Below, piece by piece: positions 31,201 to 42,300 of a stretch of DNA of 64,000 nt. The stretch lies in the NCBI RefSeq assembly GCF_000330505.1, contig NW_004440180.1:15087-79086 (forward strand). Reading direction: 5' to 3'. Under the pieces are notes generated by a model. The model saw only the letters and a list, made by a program, of their open reading frames with translations, did no database searches and was not told the origin of the DNA. A program made the translations under genes and the position numbers. The first letter of the stretch is position 1. Each line of letters starts with the position of its first letter. This DNA is from Entamoeba invadens IP1. Lineage: Eukaryota; Evosea; Mastigamoebida; Endamoebidae.

Positions 31201-33333
31201 AACAATTGTGATGTTACAAATCTGAATGGCAAATGTGTGAACTGTGTGAATGGGTTTTATTTTGATTATAATACACAAACGTGTGTGTTAACACCACAAA
31301 CAGTGAACGATTGTGAAATTTTTAATCTTGAAGATGATCGTTGCGTTCGGTGCAAATCGACATTTTATCTCACTGAGAATCACACATGTTTGAACTGTTC
31401 TGAAGATTGTTTAACGTGTACTTCCAGTACAAATTGCATATTATGTAACAGTAGTTTGATAGTCAAAAATGGGTTCTGTGTTTCGGGATCCAATGTATCA
31501 GACAACTGCAGCAAAGTGGTGACAGGCACTTCGATATGTGCTCTCTGTGTTTCAAAAACGTTTAGAAATGAAGATGGAAAGTGCGAAAATTGCTTGGAGA
31601 ATTGTTTAGAATGTCACGGTACCAAAACATGTACCTTATGTGAGTCGAACCACTTTTTACTCACAAATTCAAGTGCTTGTATTTCGTACGACAATTTGAT
31701 AAATTGTGAAGACAAAAGTGTTCGTGGGTGTTTAAAGTGTTCCTCTGGCTATTTCGTCGAAAATCAATTTTGTTCTTCTTGTGACTCCAAAACGACAAAT
31801 TGTGAAACTTGCAATTCTGTTGGGAAGTGCACGTCGTGTAAAAACGACTTTATTCTTAATGAATCATCTGAATGTGTATCAAAGAGTCAAGTGGATAAAT
31901 GCGTTGAAGTCTCAAATTCAAAATGTACCAAATGTACTTTTTGGCATGTTCCAGACAACACAAAGACGAAATGTATAACCCAAGCCGTATGGTGGGTCAT
32001 TCTTTTATGTGTTCTGTTTGTTATATTCATTTTCATTATAATCATTGCATCGTCCATCTTCATTTTCATTGCAATTTTGAACCACCGCAAGACGGAAAAA
32101 TTGCGAGAGAAGTATTGTTTATTTGATATGAAGAAGACAAACATTGAATTTGTCAAAACCGAAATAGCTGATATTGTTGTCAACAAGACATGTATTGAAT
32201 TCTGTGGAGCGACAGATGAAACAAGTAAAATACCAGTTGCCACTGAAAGCCGTGAGTTGATTTGTGTTGGAAATGTCGGTAGAAATGTCATCAAAGTTCA
32301 ATTCAGTCTGAAAGATAATTGCACAAAATACTCAATTCGAACTGAACCCAAAATCATGACTATTCCAAAAGGAAAAGCAATTGAATTTGAAGTTTTCTTA
32401 ACACCAAATTACTCATGTAATATTGAAGACAAAATCGTGTTAATCTCTGCTAATTTAAAGAAGGGAGAAACTTCCCAACTTTACATAGAAACAAAAGCTG
32501 AGACGGAGATGTCGACTCGATTAGACCCAGACGAGCTGATTGAAGAGAAACAACTTGGTGAAGGCTCGTTTGGTGTTGTTTACAAAGGGAAATTCCGAGG
32601 GAACGAAGTTGCTATAAAGAAGATGAAAGAGTTTGGAAATGACAAAACAAAAGTTGACGAGTTTGAGAAGGAAGTCTCGATGCTAGACAAGTTCAGAAGT
32701 GACTATGTTGTCCACTTCTATGGCGCTGTATTTATACCAAATAAGATATGTATGGTCACTGAATATGCACAATTTGGAAGTTTAAACGACTTAATGAAAC
32801 ACAAAAAGGCGGAAGAAGTTGTTTTAAGTGTACGTGTTAAAATCATATACGACGCAGCTAAGGGGTTGGAGTATTTACACAACAATGGCATTTTACACAG
32901 AGACATCAAACCAGACAATTTCTTGGTATTTTCATTAGAAAAAGAAATTGATGTGAATGCTAAATTGACTGACTTTGGGTCATCGCGAAATGTGAATATG
33001 ATGATGACTAACATGACTTTCACGAAGGGAATCGGAACACCAAAATACATGGCGCCCGAAGTACTTAATAAAGAATTATACAAGAAAAGTGCTGATGTTT
33101 ATTCGTTTGCAATCACGATGTACGAGTGCTTTGGGTGGGGCAATGCATTTCCAAAAGAACATTTTTCATATCCATGGAAAATTGCGGATTTTATATCTGC
33201 TGGTAGTCGCCCATCACAGTATGGGGATATCACAGACGAAGAATATCTTATTATTGTGAAATGTTGGGGACAAATTCCCAGTGAAAGAATACAGATGGGG
33301 AAAGTGGTCGATTTGTTAAAAGAGTTGATTTAA
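28288..33333 (+). CDS. receptor-like transmembrane kinase (Entamoeba TMK family)
   Basis: The predicted protein of about 1,681 aa is a single-pass cell-surface kinase. I start at the ATG at 28288 because it opens a signal peptide (MLFFALLFIQSLSFVIG); the frame is open 48 codons further to 28144, but that extension looks unlike a gene start. The ectodomain has a roughly 700-residue beta-rich, Asn-glycosylation-site-rich part. From about 30490 to 31980 it has a CxxC-rich part of furin-like repeats (for example CNKCPDDCLRCFNSNC). The membrane segment AVWWVILLCVLFVIFIFIIII lies near 31985. A beta-sandwich-like region (32240-32510) precedes the kinase. The kinase has LGEGSFGVVYKG, VAIKKMK, HRDIKPDN, TDFGSSR and GTPKYMAPEVL, all key residues kept, so it should be active and Ser/Thr-type. 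Confidence 0.92.
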   Translation: MLFFALLFIQSLSFVIGPTPNDLTHEEAIMNKVSSIKTIDYTHVNLTVTKSCCSDKTYTYKSSTSTPVSTDFYFEKGVVLEKLFIQTKNTQERFHINDTNMPNELSVILGCDSSECRKSTNNLYRPVVEPVNQGIALYSYGNGRWWVLKHPNELFLFVNGTEASDISFDFSNATSEMKYYVDLTRYAATGHFNKIEMYNKDSLPNLNILPVCRVSVTMARYVLTTQSIINQDCTCTSKDNSVNINFQTKFNYPDCNYNSSLFDLNLNTTNNVIQREKKYDFGLSMWNSLILLENVLYIFNSTNNQILTLNEFKMSSGFSVYFDVETVIKSLKITSRGNFTFNKPLKIVTFTINDNIKDQILFFINSTYDNDIQTPLTNCGNRVIHKDYLNTLCDCEYNENGTFTFQGEFMADCTKNLRTKLNLIIGQNNYIIQNNENWGNFSCSNEAMISSTSNNIYINSNHCLFTEIVYLEANVICKILYVYNKTRIIVDNFTPNKYYLSIGDIYFVEEIFGINQNGIIQIRGGQLLSYYSNQKISLNFFVSRSTTKCVDFVSSSTPLNDFLFEVTSTKILLGSKLYRICYGGDNYFDYTIQCNLTGSIYSSFQSYQDEVLHCPINNMNTTVIVSTNVVDLNESFSGTFDQQETVTKFNFEITSNYNFNDSTKTVLFVQNESVGGNTLNIQTSSEKLLLGNKYKFANTINSNNFKNGNKYLSIEYNSSNKCNSLLITNLNSKCLHCDISTVLDNGECLDFSNKCVSRQRNNTTTYCEECESGFEPYKEKCNKCPDDCLRCFNSNCLLCEVNYQINSTFVCSEVENKDTTILFYNISRVYKCKEGYYNTNSDCTSVPTKCVSYSQETKCKICKSNEILNAEETCSTLSGVITTNNKVPLICKPSYYLFNNTCKLCNETFGDLCQKCTINSCVSCGLTGVVNSGGSCESIGSSECTESNNTYCSGCSDKSDFIKDDVCIQNINNCDVTNLNGKCVNCVNGFYFDYNTQTCVLTPQTVNDCEIFNLEDDRCVRCKSTFYLTENHTCLNCSEDCLTCTSSTNCILCNSSLIVKNGFCVSGSNVSDNCSKVVTGTSICALCVSKTFRNEDGKCENCLENCLECHGTKTCTLCESNHFLLTNSSACISYDNLINCEDKSVRGCLKCSSGYFVENQFCSSCDSKTTNCETCNSVGKCTSCKNDFILNESSECVSKSQVDKCVEVSNSKCTKCTFWHVPDNTKTKCITQAVWWVILLCVLFVIFIFIIIIASSIFIFIAILNHRKTEKLREKYCLFDMKKTNIEFVKTEIADIVVNKTCIEFCGATDETSKIPVATESRELICVGNVGRNVIKVQFSLKDNCTKYSIRTEPKIMTIPKGKAIEFEVFLTPNYSCNIEDKIVLISANLKKGETSQLYIETKAETEMSTRLDPDELIEEKQLGEGSFGVVYKGKFRGNEVAIKKMKEFGNDKTKVDEFEKEVSMLDKFRSDYVVHFYGAVFIPNKICMVTEYAQFGSLNDLMKHKKAEEVVLSVRVKIIYDAAKGLEYLHNNGILHRDIKPDNFLVFSLEKEIDVNAKLTDFGSSRNVNMMMTNMTFTKGIGTPKYMAPEVLNKELYKKSADVYSFAITMYECFGWGNAFPKEHFSYPWKIADFISAGSRPSQYGDITDEEYLIIVKCWGQIPSERIQMGKVVDLLKELI

Positions 33334-34135
33334 ATATTTTCTAAATCAGTTATTTAAGTTGTTAGTTTTAAATAATAAATTATAAAGTCTGTTTTCTATT
33401 TAATGATATTCTAAAAATATAACAAAGAAAAGAACTAGACCAAAAATATTAAACTATAATTTACTATACTCAATATCGCTCATTAAAAACTATTAATTAT
33501 TAATAAATTTGTCATTAATTAAAATTAATGTTAAACAAATTTTGAGCATTGAATTTTTTCCAAATCACTTGTTGTCGTTTTCAATTTGACCCAAATGATA
33601 ATTTGACATGTCTATTTTATCTAATATGACATTTTATTTATTTTGAATAACCTGGTTGACATAATTTATTTCGTCGTATTCACATTTCAAGACCAACAGA
33701 TTCTTCGTTTTGGCTTTATAAATTTTTCAGTTATTTAGCCATTTTATTTTTTATTATTTTTAGCACACTTTAAAAAAAAAGAACAAAAAAATAAAATACA
33801 AACCATTTTTTAGAAAAACCACTTTATTTTTATTATAAATTATAATACTGTTATTATAAATAATAGTAAAAATACAATATCGTTAAATAGAAAACAGACT
33901 TTAATATTTATTTTTAATCACGTTAATAAAATGAAAAATAATTAACTGTATTATAGCTTTAAATATGGTTATAAAAACAAATTCAAATGTATTAAATTGT
34001 TTTAGTGTATTGGTCACAATTAAACAATAAAAAATGTTATTTTAAACTTTCAAAAAGTGGAATTTTTATAAGTATTTTTTTTGGCAAATCAAAATTTAAA
34101 ACAACTTGATATTACTATTGTTGTTGGTTTTTGTC
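33334..34135. other. intergenic region with one TA-flanked MITE
   Basis: Apart from the inverted-repeat element at 33385-33901 no gene or signal is seen. Confidence 0.5.
33385..33901. mobile_element. 517-bp TA-flanked MITE
   Basis: The left end AAGTCTGTTTTCTATTTAA continues TGATATT; the right end in reverse complement is AAGTCTGTTTTCTATTTAA followed by CGATATT, about 27 bp with one mismatch. TA lies on both sides. The same start (AAGTCTGT) begins the MITE at 60423, so these are probably one broad family. The interior is AT-rich and noncoding. Confidence 0.75.
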
Positions 34136-34740
34136 TTAACACTTAATTGGCAAAAAAGACATATTTTTGTCCGCCTTTTTGATTTTTTCTTATAGAACTT
34201 TAAATGATCTTTTAATTTACAACATAAACTATATTTACTATAATTGAACTATAAAAAAATAATATTAAGGTATTAAATAATTTTATAATATTTTTAATAG
34301 TGGTAATAAAAAACCTTCAATTATAAAAAAATACATTTTCATAATAAATGTAAAAGACAAAGTCCACGACAACATGAATGAACTCTCTGACGCTGCTAAA
34401 GCCATTTTACGGCTTAATGACACGTTCGATGACATGTCGAATGGTATTGATTTGCAGAAAGTTTTGGGTAAAAAAGAAAAATAATTTGTGGTTGAAGCGA
34501 AACAAAGAATATTTAACAATCTGAGTCATGATTTTAAAACAACAGTAAAGAAAGCCTTAGTTTAATGTGGCTTAACGGACTCAACAGGTTTCACAATTTG
34601 AAATAATGACGATTTGTGGGAATAATTATTTAAAGGGGAGAATGCAACAAATGCAGCAAATTTCAGGATTATTTGAACGTGTAAAATCGGGCGGACAAAA
34701 AGGTGTCCGTTCCGACTTCAACCGCCATTCAATTTTTTAA
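34136..34740 (+). pseudogene. decayed gene fragment in a possible TTAA-flanked element
   Basis: One frame from about 34347 gives VKDKVHDNMNELSDAAKAIL..., then KEK, a TAA, FVVEAKQRIFNNLSHDF..., another TAA, CGLTDSTGFTI and two more TAA codons, all in one frame, so it reads as a dead coding fragment. Around it, TTAA followed by CACTTAATTGGC (34136) and GGCGGACAAAAA-type inverted text (34168 and 34690) end in TTAA at 34737. TTAA target sites are typical of piggyBac, but the inverted repeats are poor and no transposase is seen. Function of the fragment is unknown. Confidence 0.35.
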
Positions 34741-35967
34741 GCTAAGACTAGTTTAATTTTATAGGTTTTTTACTATTTTATTTAAATTTTTATAAAACAT
34801 TATATTTTCGAATACTTTTGTTATTCTTAAACATCATTTCCCAAAAACGCATTTTGTATACCTTTTTAGTGTTAAAACGCCAACTCTTTAAATTGGACTT
34901 TTCTTATCATTCAATTTTTTATCTAAAAAAAGTTGTTTTTTTTAATTGTTTAAAATCAGATAATAACAACCTTATTTCTTTCAATATTGTGTGTTTTTAT
35001 AACAATCATATGTATATTTTCGATCAATGGAAAAATTTATAATAATATGCATTTATAACACAAATTATTTAATAACATAATAATCAAAAAACTAATAATT
35101 ATAAATTCACATTATAACATGTTTGTATTTTGTGAAGTGTACATTTAAACTTATTGGTTTAAAAGTTGAAGTGGGTTTTTATCATTTAAAAACAATCCAA
35201 ACTTTCAGTTATATTTTAAAAAGTTGATATATTAAAAAATATCGAACGGATAAAATTTAATATTATTCAGTTAGTTAGGTCTATTTTCAAAAGTACCTTT
35301 TTGTATTTTTTTTGTTTGAACAACAATAAGTATTTTACAATTTAAAACTTTTAAATCACATTTATAATATAAAATCAAAAACAAAATATTGAAAAACTGA
35401 AACCATTAATGACAATTTTTAAATACGGTAAAACCTCACTTGAGCGGGCATTTTCAAACTGAAACTAAAAATAGAATTCTCTATTGAGTTGTAATTAAGG
35501 TTTGATTGGCTAAAATGCCTGCTCTTAAGAGAACGAAATTACCACACCCGCCCACTCTTGGGAGGTTTTACTGTTCAGTGAATTGATTAGAATAATAAAT
35601 TTTTATTATTACAGACCTCTGAATAAAACAATAACTGAATTATATTTATAATTGAAAAGATGAATTATTTTATATTCCAATCACTTTATATTTGAACATG
35701 TTATGGTATCCAATGTTAAGATAAAACTGCTTTATAGATTTCTTGTTTCCAAATATTCATAATACATTTCTCGAACTCTTTGATCTAAAAATATTTTAAA
35801 AACAATTAAAAAGCATTTCACTATTAAAACATTTTTTGACAAAAATAGAAACCCTGTTTTAAACTCAATTTTTAATCTTGAAAATATTTATTTACAAACA
35901 AACTCACAAATTTCATTCGTCGATAAGTAAACACTAAATTTGGATTTTTGAAAACTTATAATTTTAA
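34741..35967. other. intergenic region with one pogo-type MITE
   Basis: It is AT-rich; the 74-codon ORF at 34818-35042 has low-complexity composition and is not supported. The MITE at 35426-35573 is listed separately. Confidence 0.5.
35426..35573. mobile_element. 148-bp pogo/Tigger-derived MITE
   Basis: The ends CGGTAAAACCTC and GGGAGGTTTTACTG, with internal GAGCGGGCATTTT and CTCTTAAGAGAAC, match the Tigger transposon at 54797-56899. TA precedes the left end; the right flank reads TT, so one side of the TA duplication has changed. Confidence 0.75.
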
Positions 35968-36921
35968 ATGGAAGGGCAAGAACCAAGCATTTCTGTTTTT
36001 TCTTTCAAAACTATACCATCAACCCCAACACGTTCCAGTTTGAGTTCAATAACCAATTCACAAACTTCAAACACGCCCACAAGGGTTTCCAATAAAATTG
36101 AGATATTAAAAATAGCAACGAAGCCAACACTTAAACGAACTCGGCGGACGCGGAACAACAAAGGGAAGAAGACGGAGAGAGCGCTTCAAGCGAAGTATGA
36201 AGGGTTGTGGGATGTTGATGAAGTGAAAGGGACACTTTTGAAGTATGAAGAGGAAGTTGCAAAAGATTGTGCAGAGGCGCATCCGATTCCATGTGCTGTA
36301 TTTTATGGGAATGACAAAGATGATGTGACAGACGATTCAATCACAGAAGAACAAAGCAATGAATTTGGAAGTGTGTTACAACATGTTAGTGATGAAGACA
36401 AAGAAGTGATGTGTTCACTGTGTGAGTTACTGAAAGAAGTGCATCCAATAATGAGTGACAAGAAAATTAGAACAGAAAGTGGAAGAATTCTGAACAACAT
36501 CAGAACTTATGGGACGTGTGTTATGATGTGGAAGAAGAACATTTGTGACGAGATGAATGTCAGCAGTGTGGAGTGTGTGGTGAAGAGAATCGTTGATACA
36601 CATCGAGACAACAAAACGATCAATGATGGGTTATTTGTGGATCACATGAGAATGTGTTACACCAAAATCATGTGTGGTGAAGTGTGGTGCTCAAGTGCGT
36701 TTGTTGAAGAAGAGAGAAACAGCGGGTTTTTGGTGTTTGATATGGAAATCATTCGTGTGATAGCAAAAGAAGGCATTTGTAGTATCGAGCGTGTTGTTGA
36801 GAGTGTCAATGTGTTATATTTGGTGATGAGTTTTGGCATCACAACAAAAAGTGGAGCGATTTCAGTTTTGCAACAAAGAGTGTCATTTTTGAAAAAAGCT
36901 GTTTATTATGGCGTCTTTTGA
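35968..36921 (+). CDS. unknown 317-aa protein, copy 1 of an 866-bp inverted duplication
   Basis: I do not recognise the family. Residues 1-55 are Ser/Thr/Pro-rich and probably disordered. A basic stretch TLKRTRRTRNNKGKKTER (about 54-71) looks like a nuclear localisation signal. The rest is acidic then helical, with several Cys and a compact end (VSFLKKAVYYGVF). From the codons for KPTLK to about 65 bases beyond the stop (36121-36986) the DNA is almost identical to 58731-59596, while the N-terminal coding sequence is unrelated. The gene is less AT-rich than its surroundings and has one uninterrupted exon. The ATG is preceded by an AT-rich leader. Confidence 0.8.
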   Translation: MEGQEPSISVFSFKTIPSTPTRSSLSSITNSQTSNTPTRVSNKIEILKIATKPTLKRTRRTRNNKGKKTERALQAKYEGLWDVDEVKGTLLKYEEEVAKDCAEAHPIPCAVFYGNDKDDVTDDSITEEQSNEFGSVLQHVSDEDKEVMCSLCELLKEVHPIMSDKKIRTESGRILNNIRTYGTCVMMWKKNICDEMNVSSVECVVKRIVDTHRDNKTINDGLFVDHMRMCYTKIMCGEVWCSSAFVEEERNSGFLVFDMEIIRVIAKEGICSIERVVESVNVLYLVMSFGITTKSGAISVLQQRVSFLKKAVYYGVF

Positions 36922-36986
36922 GTGTAAAATGTCTGTAAATGTGTGTGTCTTATTGTTTTATTTGGTTTTCTATTTTTTAATTAATT
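36121..36986 (+). repeat. 866-bp inverted duplication, copy 1
   Basis: It is matched in reverse complement by 58731-59596, the same length. By eye I found only a few single-base differences, including two silent codon changes and one in the 3' flank. Similarity stops abruptly at both ends. Confidence 0.88.
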
Positions 36987-38234
36987 GTTATTGTTTTATT
37001 GATGAGTATTGTGTTTTAAAAAAGTGTTTAATTAAACTTGCCAAAAAATATCAAGTTAAGATTTTATATTTATCATCCTGTTTTTATAGAGGATTTAATG
37101 GTAATATAAAAGAATTAAATTTAAATTCAATTATTATGTTTCGTTGGACACTCTAATTGACAATATTTGTCAATGTGACGATTTGTTATACAAAACTTAT
37201 ATATTTAAGTTATTATATTTATAAAAAAAAATATTATTAAAAATTATATAAACAGTTTTTTAATCAAATCAAAATGAAAAATTTCTTTACACATTAAATT
37301 TTGCTAATTTAAAATAATTTAAAAAATTCAATTATAAAAAAGTGTAAAGTAATAAATACCTTTTTAAATGTTTTCCAAAATGTTAAATTCATTAAAATTT
37401 TTACCAATAATTCATTTTAAAAAACAGTAGAAAATCAATAAATAAAGTAATGTTGTTTAACTTTAAAAACAAAGTTTACATGATAATTTAATAACATAAT
37501 TTTTTACATCAAGTTTACTTATGAATTGATATAGTTTATGTATAATACAACAATGTCATGTTGTTTTAGTTCAATTTAAAATCTAACAATCGGTTTATTC
37601 TAATTTTATTACTTATATTATGATAATATAATAATTTTGTATTAAAACGAAAATGAAAAACTATATCAATGTGAAATTTTTATTCTTTTTGTGTTAATAC
37701 TTAAAACACACCAAGTTTATTTGAATTTTATTTGCAATTTTGAAATATGTATACTTTTATATGTTTCTCCTTTTGAACTGTGCGTTGTAATACACATATT
37801 TACAAATAAAAAAATATTTTATTAACTCAAGACTTTTCATTTTCAAACACCAGAATTTAGTTCATTGATATTAAGTGCTTATATACACAACAAATGAATT
37901 TTCTTATGTTTTAAAAAAACATATTTAATTATTTTTTTTATTTCATAAAAATTAATTTTTTTTGGATTAATTTTTTTGAAATTTTATAAATACAAAAAAT
38001 GTTTTTAAATATTATAGTTTACTAATAATAAACTATAAAAGTGTGTTATATGACAACAATTAATTATTAATTTAGTCAAAGTACTATTCATAACCATAAT
38101 AAAATTATAAATTCTAGTTTCATTCTAATTTGGTATTGCACAAGATATACTAAAGACAAATTAATTATTTACTTTAAAATGATATTATAAAATGTGTAAA
38201 TTTTAATTAATGAAAACTAAAAAAACACGACAAC
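36987..38234. other. AT-rich intergenic region
   Basis: No gene or repeat that I can support. The 82-codon ORF at 36908-37156 overlaps the end of the previous gene and mostly reads 3' flank. Confidence 0.5.
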
Positions 38235-38947
38235 ATGCAAACAATTGGGTGGAAAGAAGGTCTCGAGGAGTTGAAATCAATGTTCCCCGACGTTGACCCA
38301 CAAGTGATTGAACAGACACTTCGTGGCAAAAATGGGCACATGGAGAATACAATTGACGCACTTTTATCGTACCAAGAATGTGTGAAAAAGGAGTTTGTGC
38401 AAATAGAATTAAACTATATTTTATAATAAAAGAAACTATTTGTATAGTAAAGAGCTGACACAGAGAGTAACTGTTGACAGTGACGAGCAACTTGCGAGGC
38501 AAATCCAAGAACGTGAGATGGGAATGTACCGCGCGATGGGCGGGAAGAAGAGCTTAACTGAGTTAGAGAAGGATTCTCAAATGAGGTCTGCCGCGATGAA
38601 ACAAGACAAAGAAAAGGTTGAAACAAAGCCAACACTCCAGCCACTTGATCAATCTCAACACGCTTCAAAACAGCAGAAAAAGCAGAAGTCCATGTGGGAC
38701 GAAATTGGAAATAGCGTGAAGGGATGGTTTTCTCAGTCAGAGAGTTATACGTTTGTTTTTATTATAAATTAATAACATTTAACTATTAATTTTACTATTT
38801 GATGACTTTTTATTATTGAATGAAAAACTCATTGCCAGTGCACTACCTGAAGACGAAAGTGAATGTTTGTTTTTTCCACTTCACTCATCACATTTTATAG
38901 GTAATGGAAAACTCATTAACAGCGAAAAAAGACCGGTAATTCTTTAA
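38235..38947 (+). CDS. CUE-domain protein, multi-exon
   Basis: The ubiquitin-binding CUE domain is at residues 6-46 (GLEELKSMFPDVDPQVIEQT...ENTIDALLSY). It has the MFP motif of helix 1 and the helix-3 dileucine. Exon 1 is 38235-38392. An intron with GTTTGT and TATAG (38393-38447) joins in phase to 38448-38750 (DKELTQRVTVDSDEQLARQIQ...). A second GTTTGT intron (38751-38838, ending GCCAG), a 26-nt exon 38839-38864, and a third GTTTGT-TATAG intron (38865-38900) give a C-terminus ending KRPVIL at 38947. Without the last two introns the protein would stop at 38772. The middle is coiled and Lys/Gln-rich. The likely role is in ubiquitin-dependent trafficking or degradation. Confidence 0.75.
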
Positions 38948-39347
38948 TTTATTTTTTGTTTGTTGAAATCTTAGAAGAGTTTGGTAATAGTTGTTTTTAT
39001 AATTAAAAATTTATAAAATAAACCATTGAGAAATAATTTTATAAAAGATTTTCTATAAATAAATTTAATAAATCTTTAATTTATTAATAAAAGACATCAA
39101 AGAAAGTGATAAAAACAAGAATTTACAGATGTGGAACCAGAGTTTCGACAAGGACTATAGTTTCAACTATTAATAAATAATTTTTATACAATTATAAAAA
39201 CTAAAAATACAATAATACTTTAAAAAAAAAAACGTTTAAAATATTAATTTATAATAAATAAAAAAACTTGTTTTTTTAATTCAAATAGTATTAAAATAGT
39301 GAGTCGAAACCTTAGTACCACATCTATAATCTCGAAACTAAATTAAA
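38948..39347. other. convergent intergenic region
   Basis: It is AT-rich; this is the shared 3' flank of the CUE-domain gene and the minus-strand kinase gene. Nothing else is seen. Confidence 0.5.
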
Positions 39348-42300
39348 TTAATTAAAATAGGTTTGGAGCATTTCTACAGTTTTATCTATCGTACACCTCT
39401 CCCTAATTTTCTCCTTCCAACAATCTTCTACGATATTAAAAAGATGTTCCGGCATATCTAAAGGTTTTTTAAGTCTATTACCATTCGTCACAAACTCGGC
39501 GATCTTCCAAGGGAATTTGAATTCACTCTTTGGATACGAGTCGCCCCACTTGAAGCACTCGAACATAGTGATTCCAAAGGAATAGACATCAGCTGGTTTC
39601 TTGTACTTCTCTTTCTTCAAAACCTCAGGCGCCATATATGTTGGAGTACCAACACCTTTAGTGAATGTCATGTTAGTCATCATCATATTGACATTTCTTG
39701 ATGACCCAAAATCAGTCAATTTGCCATTCACTTTAACATTCTGGTCTAACGACACAATCAAGAAATTGTCTGGCTTAATGTCTCTGTGTAAAATGTCGTT
39801 GTTGTGTAAATAACTAATTCCTCGAGCCGCGTCTAAGCAAATTTTCACTCGCAAATGAAGCGGCACGTCGTTTTTATTTTTGTGTTTCATTAAGTCGTTT
39901 AAACTTCCAAATTGAGCGAATTCAGTGACCATACAGATCTTGTTTGGTACAAAGACGGCGCCATAGAAGTGAATAATAAACTCACTTCGAAACTTGTCCA
40001 TCATCTTAATTTCATTCTCAAACTCCGTGATGTTCTCATTCTTGATTTCTGAGCCATTCGTTTGTTTCATCTTCTTAATAGCAACATCGTTTCCTCGGTA
40101 CTTTCCTTTGTAGACAATCCCAAAAGAACCTTCCCCAAGTTTCTTAGTTTCTTCGAGTTCTCTGTAATTCAGTTTTGTTGAATTTTCAGTTATTGTTTCG
40201 ACTGTTATTTTCTGCGTCGTTTGAATACCGCTTTGGATGTCGAGTGCGATCACCATAATGTCTTCTTTAATTTCACAACAACACAGCGGCTTGATGTAAA
40301 GCTCAAACTCACACGCTTCCCCTTTCTTCAGTGTTACTAAGGCTGGGATCGTTCGGATCTCATAATAGTCGCACCCTTCTACCACTGAAAATTGTAACTT
40401 GATTTTGTGGCTGGACGTGTTGCCAATACAAATCAAGTCTCTTGTGTCTTTGTCAACTGGAATGAGATCCTCCCCGTCTAAATCAAATTTTATTTTTAAT
40501 TTGTTTGCGACCAAATTGTCGTTCAATTTTGTCATCGAAATGTTCGAGCGCGCCATCACAAAGGTGCAGATGTTTCTTGTCTTCTTGTTCTCCTTGTGTT
40601 TGTTAATTACTTGTAGTGTTATCAGAACTACCACTAACGCTATTATAAGTAATAGAATAACTATAGTAATTGGAATACCTACAACAACTCCATAATTCAC
40701 TGCTTTGACACATGATTCACCGTCTTCCGAAGGTTCGTGATATCCTTCACATAAAGTACACTTCGAGTTTTCTGCTGAGACACAGAATTCGATTGTTGAA
40801 TACAATTTACACACAGAATCCACCAATACATAGTCTTTAGATGTACACATGTTACACGTATTAAGACTTGTGCATTTTTCACAATGTTCCATGCACTTGT
40901 GACATCGTCTTTTCTCTAAATAATACCCAACAGAACAATTGTTACAACCAGTTCCAGTGACTTCTTCACAATGAGTTAAATTACTCTTTGGAAAACACAA
41001 TTTGGACTCTTCAGGAAGAGCAAAATAGTCGTCTTTACAACTCGAGCACTCATCACTTATTAAACACGTCTTACACGATCCATCACACTCTAAACAGTCT
41101 TTGGACACTTTGTAGTAACCGTCATTACATATAGCACACCCAGCTCCATTCGGAAGTGTTAAACTACATGTTATTGCAAGTTGACCTGAGCTTTGACATT
41201 CCATGTTTAAGTTCAAATAATATTGCTCGGGACATTTAGTGCAATACGTGGCGTTGTAACAACTCTTGCAATTTTTGGTACAGGGGAGACAAATTCCATC
41301 AGAATTATAATAAGTGTCTGCACAACGGAAACACCCCTTATTTGTCCGTTCTAAACAATTTTCAGTGTTATTTTCTTCTGTTTTTGCATCACCCTTTGAT
41401 GTATCATTTTTATTTTTCTCTGCATTAAAAATGGATTCTGTTATATCAAAAGTTGTTGTATTCTCCTCGAGAATAGAATCAAATTTTTCTTTGCAAACGC
41501 CGTCTTTCAGTTGGTACAAATCAGTGCACTCAATACACTTGTCATGTTTCACATCTTTGTGTTTGCACTTCTCTTCAGCATTAATAGAGTGGCAGTAGTC
41601 ATATTTTCCTTCTATATTAACAGAATCCGTTTGATAAAATCCATCAGCGCATTGGACACATCCAACTGAAGTGGCTCGAAGACAATTGACGTTCTCAACA
41701 GCAACGCATTGTGTTGGAGAGTACACCAAATACCCATCAACACACTTTTGGCACGTCCCTCCATTACACGTCTCACATTTTTCGACTTTACAAGTTGAGC
41801 ATTTTCCTTTGATAATTTCAGTGGAAAGTTGTGAACATTTGACACACAAATTATTTGCTATTTGAGCACAATTTGCGTCTTCTGTACATTTAAAATCTTC
41901 GATGTCGATAATACTTGTTGATTTGCAAAGATAGTCGAAATACACATTATTATATAAAGTACATACACTCCCAAGATTTCGACATTCTTGACATGTATTA
42001 TCATTCCTTAAAAATTGTCCATTTGGACAGCCAAAGTAAACAGTGTTTTGTATAAGACTTCCATTGGTCTCTACTTGGCAAGTCACATCTATTAAATTGT
42101 AATTATCGTCACAGGAAAGACACTCAGAGTGCTCAGAAAATACCTTCTCGTATTTGCAATGAGCCACGCGTTGTTGACACTGAGAACCAACTGCTATCAT
42201 TTCAGTGCAATCACAAGACGTTGTTGTTATAGTGTTAGGCGATGAACATGTTGTTGGAGTCACGCACGTTCCATTTGTGATATATCCCATTTCTACACAT

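Noticed and set aside
35964..36842. Minus-strand ORFs of 61-69 codons, and the matching + strand ones at 58875-59586
   Set aside because: Shadows of the duplicated gene; they recur because the DNA is duplicated.
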